Origin: Aneurinibacillus uraniidurans
GTDB lineage: Bacteria; Bacillota; Bacilli; Aneurinibacillales; Aneurinibacillaceae
Length of the DNA: 64,000 nucleotides
NCBI RefSeq assembly: GCF_028471905.1
Contig: NZ_CP116902.1
Span: forward strand, 452,001 to 516,000
Reading direction: 5' to 3'
Position 1 is the first letter of the stretch, and the number at the start of each line of letters is the position of its first letter. A program made the position numbers and the translations under genes. The notes beneath the pieces are model-generated. The model made no database searches. It was not told the DNA's origin and saw only the letters and a program-made list of their open reading frames with translations. This document shows, piece by piece, positions 63,719 to 64,000 of the stretch.

Positions 63719-64000
63719 ATGGTTGATTTTAAAAAGCCGAAAATAATCAAGTCAAAAAATAAACAGGAAGATGGCGAGGAAGAACAGAAGCAGCCATCGC
63801 CTGACATTACAGCATTCAAAAAAGATGATCGGCAGCTTCCGCCGTTTGATCAAATTCCGATCGATCCATCCAGCGAAGTGAACACAGCACGTTTGAAGGA
63901 AGCGTTCGATAATGTGGATGTGTTTGTCGCCCACTCGCTTCGTTTTGCACGGGCCCAAAAAGATGAGGAAGCGCCGCTATGTGGTGCGATTTATTTTTTG
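63719..64000 (+). CDS. start of a protein, possibly GerA-type germination protein (incomplete)
   Basis: A reading frame from ATG 63719 to the window end, 94 codons in frame, behind CGGGGGAAC. The first 40 residues are hydrophilic and basic (MVDFKKPKIIKSKNKQ), then PPFDQIPIDPSSEVNTARLKEAFDNVDVFVAHSLRF and APLCGAIYFL. The pattern of a basic N terminus, a short Asn/Lys-rich helix and then a beta strand ending in IYF suits the N-terminal domain of GerA-family proteins (lvYIDGL), but the part visible is too short to be sure. The gene continues outside the window. Confidence 0.4.
   Translation, partial: MVDFKKPKIIKSKNKQEDGEEEQKQPSPDITAFKKDDRQLPPFDQIPIDPSSEVNTARLKEAFDNVDVFVAHSLRFARAQKDEEAPLCGAIYFL

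Overview
The window looks like a chromosomal segment of an endospore-forming Bacillota (Bacillales). Evidence includes a complete GerA-type germinant receptor operon, two CotF-like coat proteins, a SpoIID-like protein, a YfhH-like protein, AGGAGG-type ribosome binding sites, a T-box leader and many Rho-independent terminators. The gene set would fit a Paenibacillaceae or Aneurinibacillus/Brevibacillus-type organism, but the genus is a guess from gene content. I see no rRNA, tRNA, insertion sequence, prophage or CRISPR array.

Layout. 0-3.5 kb: the end of a PucR-type regulator (AdeR-like by position), alanine dehydrogenase, and four small proteins of unknown function. 3.6-12.2 kb: an HD-GYP protein, an ABC ATPase coupled to a GlcD-type flavin oxidase, an orphan lipoprotein substrate-binding protein, NfeD plus flotillin, a DHH phosphoesterase and a 3D-domain cell-wall protein. 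12.3-17.3 kb: mnmA, aconitase, a small acidic protein and ccdC. 17.3-22.9 kb: a lactate-use locus (FadR/LutR-type regulator, lactate permease, lutABC) with three copies of a shared operator-like dyad. 23-27.7 kb: a carboxymuconolactone-decarboxylase-like protein and a germinant receptor operon in the order A-C-D-B. 27.8-30.7 kb: rocA-rocD for ornithine/proline breakdown to glutamate, behind a possible sigma-54 promoter.

30.7-42.8 kb: the late cobalamin pathway under a cobalamin riboswitch with its own terminator: cobT, an MFS transporter, then cbiP, a precorrin-2 dehydrogenase, bluB, cobO, cobD, cobU, cobS, cobC, a PduX-like threonine kinase, cbiZ and cbiB. These cover lower-ligand synthesis, aminopropanol-phosphate synthesis, amidation, adenosylation, nucleotide-loop assembly and corrinoid salvage. 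Corrin-ring genes other than the precorrin-2 dehydrogenase are not in the window.

42.8-51.9 kb: a DUF4230-like protein, a small HTH protein, cardiolipin synthase, YigZ/YvyE, a YciI-like protein, ispH, an Nramp manganese transporter with two identical MntR-like boxes, two unknown small proteins, and a three-gene minus-strand cluster of exported proteins (SpoIID-like, unknown, cupredoxin). 52-58 kb: a chemoreceptor, a 2,4-diaminopentanoate dehydrogenase-like enzyme, a nitroreductase and a diguanylate cyclase. Several of these genes end in closely similar terminators built on one sequence plan. 58-63.7 kb, minus strand: YfhH-like, two CotF-like proteins, a P-loop protein, and proC, proA and proB behind a T-box leader whose specifier reads as a proline codon (CCU). 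The window ends in the start of a protein that may be another GerA-type germination protein.

Themes: proline, ornithine and glutamate are handled in both directions (proBAC for synthesis, rocA/rocD for breakdown). Lactate, alanine and TCA genes lie close together. Both c-di-GMP synthesis and breakdown domains are present. The best candidates for something undescribed are the SpoIID-like/unknown/cupredoxin cluster, the P-loop protein with a possible second domain, the dispersed terminator family, and several unassigned small proteins.
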